Shown in pieces: positions 14,415-17,049 of a stretch of 17,049 bases of DNA. The notes beneath the pieces were generated by a model. That model made no database searches and was not told where the DNA came from. It was given only the letters and a program-made list of their open reading frames with translations. This DNA comes from Bacteroidota bacterium (GTDB lineage: Bacteria > Bacteroidota > Bacteroidia > Chitinophagales > UBA2359). The stretch covers positions 1-17,049 of the forward strand of contig JAHDGP010000045.1 of assembly GCA_020627525.1 (NCBI GenBank). Direction: 5' to 3'. Position 1 is the stretch's first letter. Each line of letters starts with the position of its first letter. The translations under genes were made by a program, and so were the position numbers.

Positions 14415-15011
14415 TTAAGAATGTTTGTTAAGTTCATCTTGAAGTTCTCTCTTGATTTTTTGTTCTCTTTCTAAAGAACGTTTTTTGTAGGCTTCAAAAT
14501 TGTCCTGCGTTTGAAGCAACAACTTTTTAGTTTCCCTAGTTGTAACATTGCTTCTAAAAAATTTAAATATAAAAAACAACAGGCAAGCAAGAAGTCCTCC
14601 AATTATTGACCACATAATGCCTTTGTAAGTCGGCTTGTCAATTTTATTACCAAAGAAATCAATACTGTTTTTTTCTTCCTCAACAGCTTTTAAGTTGTTA
14701 TTAATCTCTTTAAGCCCTGAGTTCAAACTAGCAATTTGATCGTTCTGTTTATTAACAGTCTGTTCAGTAATAGTCAGTTTATTATGTACTTGTTTAAGAG
14801 AATCTGAAACGTTTGATTTGAGTGTATACAACCAAGTTTTTTTAATTACTTTATAATCTTGGTATTTATTAGATTTTTCAATGACATAGTCAAATTGATT
14901 TTCTATAGTTCCAGAATCTAATGATAGTTCAATATTTTCATCCTGACTAAATACATTAGCAGTAAATAGAAGGATTACGATGAAAGTTGTAAATTTTTTC
15001 ACGTTTTGCAT
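14415..15011 (-). CDS. Signal peptide / coiled-coil / single-TM protein of a conserved Bacteroidota family
   Basis: The 198-aa product has a signal peptide (residues 1-22, FIVILLFTANVFSQ), then a conserved-looking block (SGTIENQFDYVIEKSNKYQD and YKVIKKTWL). A predicted coiled coil spans about 63-115. A membrane segment lies at about 131-150 (IMWSIIGGLLACLLFFIFKF), followed by a charged C-terminal helix (158-196). The topology is therefore a periplasmic coiled coil with a cytoplasmic tail. I recall relatives with this TIENQFDYVI...YKVIKKTWL signature being labelled tRNA (guanine-N1)-methyltransferase in databases; nothing here supports a methyltransferase (no knot fold, membrane topology). Function unknown. 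Start ATG 15011. Confidence 0.8.
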   Translation of the reverse strand: MQNVKKFTTFIVILLFTANVFSQDENIELSLDSGTIENQFDYVIEKSNKYQDYKVIKKTWLYTLKSNVSDSLKQVHNKLTITEQTVNKQNDQIASLNSGLKEINNNLKAVEEEKNSIDFFGNKIDKPTYKGIMWSIIGGLLACLLFFIFKFFRSNVTTRETKKLLLQTQDNFEAYKKRSLEREQKIKRELQDELNKHS

Positions 15012-15360
15012 TTCCGATAAGTTGTTTTCCTAGTTCTCTATAATTACTGCGTAAAGTTACAAATTTCCTTTGTTTGCTATAAGAATAACATAAAAAAAGA
15101 TGTATATTTTATTAATAAGTAGTTAAACAAAAATATTCGACAGTTCTGAACCGAACGTCGGAGCGAGTCTTTTTTGCTAGGCTAGGCAAAACTCACCCTT
15201 TAATTTAACTGTCAATCGTTAACATAAACATTTCAGGATATTGAGTTTACAGTTAAATTTACCTGTTTTATACGACATTATATATTCAAATTCATATTAG
15301 AAAAAAAATATTTTGAAATTGGACAGGTCAAATTCAATTTTAGAAAGTTCCATCATCGTT

Positions 15361-15426
15361 TAATCAATTTAAGGTTGATTAAGGAAAGCCATAAAGTTTG
15401 TACCGAACTACAGGTGTTCGCAGTAC
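15361..15426. promoter_or_regulatory. Two adjacent hairpins upstream of the secreted-protein gene
   Basis: TAATCAA (15361-15367) pairs perfectly with TTGATTA (15375-15381) around a 7-nt loop. GTACCGAAC (15400-15408) pairs with GTTCG and GTAC (15416-15420, 15423-15426), with a 2-nt bulge and a 7-nt loop. They lie 90-155 bp before the ATG, upstream of the candidate promoter, so they may be operator-like DNA palindromes rather than leader RNA. Confidence 0.35.
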
Positions 15427-15444
15427 ATGAATAAGTAGTTAATA

Positions 15445-15477
15445 TTTGAAAAAAGTTATTTTGATTTCTTATATTTA
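15445..15477 (+). promoter_or_regulatory. Candidate Bacteroidota promoter of the secreted-protein gene
   Basis: TTTG (15445-15448) and TATATTTA (15470-15477) are 21 bp apart. The second differs from TAnnTTTG only at the last base. The predicted start site would leave a leader of about 33 nt before ATG 15516. Confidence 0.35.
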
Positions 15478-15515
15478 TCGAATAATTAAACAAAATTTAA
15501 CTAAATCAGCTCTCT

Positions 15516-17049
15516 ATGAAAAAGTACCTTTTTTCCGTGTGTTGCTTTGTTTGCACTATTTTTTTTGGTTCAAATATTTCAGCACAATGTGTGGATGGTT
15601 ATGTAAATGGAAATCCTGGATCTGTCAGTATCGCATGCGATGATCCGACAGGAATAGCAATTTCATCAACATCTTCAGTGGTTTCTCCTAATATTATTCA
15701 ATGGTCTAGTGGACAAGTAGGGGATTTTACCTTTACACCCGACTGTAATAATCTTGGTTGTCAAGAGTTCAGTCCTTGTATTCCAGCAGGAACTACCATT
15801 CCCCAACAATGCATTCCATTTTCGTCATTAGGTGTTTCCCTAAGTGGTAATGTGCCATCTGGTGGTTCTCAATCTATAAATTTTACTATAGCAGATATTT
15901 GTTATATTCAAGGAGCTGTTTACAGTGGTGAATTGGGTATCAATCTTTCAGGTTCGGGAAATGTAAGCCTTTCAGTTGTTCAACCTGATGGGGTAACACA
16001 GGGTCCGTTGACATTTGATATTGATTTGATAAATAGTTTATCACCCGTACCACTGAGCCTGTTACAATTAAATGTTGATCCAAATGGAATGTGGCAGATT
16101 GTGATAGCAGATGCAGGTGCAGGTAGTTTTTCATATACCATTGCTCCTTCAAGTGAAATCTGCCTTGAAGCTCAAGCTTTAGGCGGTGTCGTTTGTGGTG
16201 ATCCAGTTGAAGTTTGTGTATTTGGTGGTTGCCCAGATTTTATTTCTGCCCAGGCTTCTGAAACAGAAATTTGTTCAGGTGGTTCCTTTACATTGGATGC
16301 TATTCTTGATCCTTTGGGTGCGCCAAATGTAACCTACCAATGGTCGGGAAATGGAATAGATGCTTCCAATGCAAATGCTGCCAGCCCAATGGTTTCAGTA
16401 ACAAACACAACCTGTAATACTGTTACGGAATCATATTTTGTAACGATTGTTTGTACAAATGATGGGACAATAGTAGCAAACAATGTTCAGGTAGATGTTG
16501 ATGTTTACCCCGAAATAGATGGTAATTTGGTGGTTATTGACAATACCACAAATGTCAATGATCCCAATTGTAGTATCGCTATTTCATATCCTCCCTGTCC
16601 AGGTTATGCTATTTCTGGCAATACTACATTTTCACCTGGAGACAATGGTGTTACGACAGATTTTGTAATTTCTAATGGAAATGCTGATTGTGATGTAACC
16701 GTTTCATCGGTTGTAAATTGCATCGGTAATTGTACTCCTCCAGATGTAACTGTTACAACTTCTGCCTGTGATGCAAATGGGAATTTTACAATTGATGTAC
16801 AGGTAAATAATATGGGGAATTCAGTAAATTTTGATATAGAATTGTCAAATGGTACAGTACAAAACGTAACCGCCGCTGGAGGAACTTATACTTTTGGACC
16901 TTTTGCGTCTGGTACCAGCATTAATATAAAAATATTAGATTCAACTGATCCGAATTGCAGTTTAAACTTAGGGGAATACACAGAAAATTGTTTTGCTTGT
17001 CCTGAGTTAACCAGTTTATACGATATTCCAACAACTGCTTGTGCTGGTG
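15516..17049 (+). CDS. Large Cys-rich secreted protein, 5' part (continues past the window)
   Basis: From ATG 15516 the frame is open for 511 codons to the window end with no stop. The signal peptide is clear: MKKYLFSVCCFVCTIFF then GSNISA, with cleavage predicted between A23 and Q24. After it come Gly/Asn/Thr-rich beta modules with many paired cysteines. One stretch (about residues 105-210) resembles a P-domain-like jelly roll (LSVVQPDG..., GMWQIVIADAGAG). A second (about 235-330) resembles an Ig/PKD-type module (ICSGGSFTLDA, YQWSGNG). Later Cys-containing repeats are alike (VVNCIGNCTPPDVTV and EYTENCFACPELTS). This architecture is typical of T9SS-exported multi-domain surface proteins, but the C-terminal sorting domain would lie outside the window. 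Function inferred only as secreted adhesin or matrix protein. ATG 15516 is chosen because the signal peptide follows directly. Confidence 0.85.
   Translation, partial: MKKYLFSVCCFVCTIFFGSNISAQCVDGYVNGNPGSVSIACDDPTGIAISSTSSVVSPNIIQWSSGQVGDFTFTPDCNNLGCQEFSPCIPAGTTIPQQCIPFSSLGVSLSGNVPSGGSQSINFTIADICYIQGAVYSGELGINLSGSGNVSLSVVQPDGVTQGPLTFDIDLINSLSPVPLSLLQLNVDPNGMWQIVIADAGAGSFSYTIAPSSEICLEAQALGGVVCGDPVEVCVFGGCPDFISAQASETEICSGGSFTLDAILDPLGAPNVTYQWSGNGIDASNANAASPMVSVTNTTCNTVTESYFVTIVCTNDGTIVANNVQVDVDVYPEIDGNLVVIDNTTNVNDPNCSIAISYPPCPGYAISGNTTFSPGDNGVTTDFVISNGNADCDVTVSSVVNCIGNCTPPDVTVTTSACDANGNFTIDVQVNNMGNSVNFDIELSNGTVQNVTAAGGTYTFGPFASGTSINIKILDSTDPNCSLNLGEYTENCFACPELTSLYDIPTTACAG

Larger units (their letters stand above)
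15012..15515. other. Intergenic region with several hairpins
   Basis: No RNA gene or supported ORF is seen between the divergent genes; a 65-codon frame starting at 15446 is out of frame with, and overlaps, the real secreted-protein gene. The region holds a bulged hairpin at 15165-15194 (GAGT/ACTC and TTTGC/GCAAA), bracketed by a 7-bp inverted repeat GACAGTT/AACTGTC (15139-15145 and 15207-15213), and two further hairpins at 15361-15426. Confidence 0.5.

Noticed and set aside
15446..15643. Plus-strand 65-codon frame starting MKKVILISYIYR
   Set aside because: It overlaps the real signal-peptide gene (ATG 15516) in another frame and has no coding character beyond its hydrophobic start.
15940..16152. 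Minus-strand 70-codon frame
   Set aside because: Lies opposite the secreted-protein gene; no domain or context support.

Overview
This AT-rich window reads as chromosome of a member of the Bacteroidota. The evidence is a type IX secretion (T9SS) C-terminal sorting domain on a fasciclin-domain protein, a short-HTH Crp/Fnr regulator of the Bacteroidota kind, an ECF sigma factor paired with a membrane-anchored beta-barrel-like partner, -7 boxes of the TAnnTTTG type, and a large Cys-rich secreted protein. Order or genus cannot be fixed from this sequence; Saprospiria- or Flavobacteriia-like is a guess.

Layout. (1) 1-857: the 3' end of a tandem FAS1 (fasciclin) surface protein. (2) 858-3730: an ECF sigma gene overlapping a gene for a single-TM protein with a long Ser/Asn-rich linker and a C-terminal beta-barrel-like domain, which resembles a dual membrane-spanning anti-sigma factor. 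The pair is bracketed by two inverted copies of a ~163-bp MITE-like element. (3) 3846-5274: a decayed stretch with a signal-peptide-bearing remnant, an intact Crp/Fnr regulator, an unidentified 3' fragment and an alpha/beta hydrolase that has lost its middle. (4) 5303-5674: a small MORN/YwqK-like repeat protein on the minus strand. (5) 5745-13254, all minus strand: the most striking locus. Transcription runs from a lipoprotein-like tandem OmpA protein, to an 1128-aa membrane-anchored repeat protein, then a terminator, then a 710-aa cytoplasmic repeat protein, a double P-domain protein without signal peptide, and a second terminator. (6) 13255-14021: a long gene-poor gap. (7) 14022-15011: a small SET-domain methyltransferase, convergent with a signal peptide/coiled-coil/TM protein. 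(8) 15516 to the window end: the start of a large secreted protein.

Working together. The two giant proteins share a VEVIKE hexapeptide repeat, a conserved linker motif (EVSKxVVGETR...VERREV) and a C-terminal helix-hairpin-helix domain with the core GIGPKI. One has an N-terminal membrane anchor, the other an N-terminus resembling HU/IHF. Next to them is an OmpA-like protein able to bind peptidoglycan. The inference, not proven, is a long envelope-anchored scaffold reaching into the cytoplasm and perhaps touching DNA or another cytoplasmic partner. This is the best candidate here for an undescribed system. The sigma/barrel pair is the second, as a signalling unit that may sense outer-membrane state.
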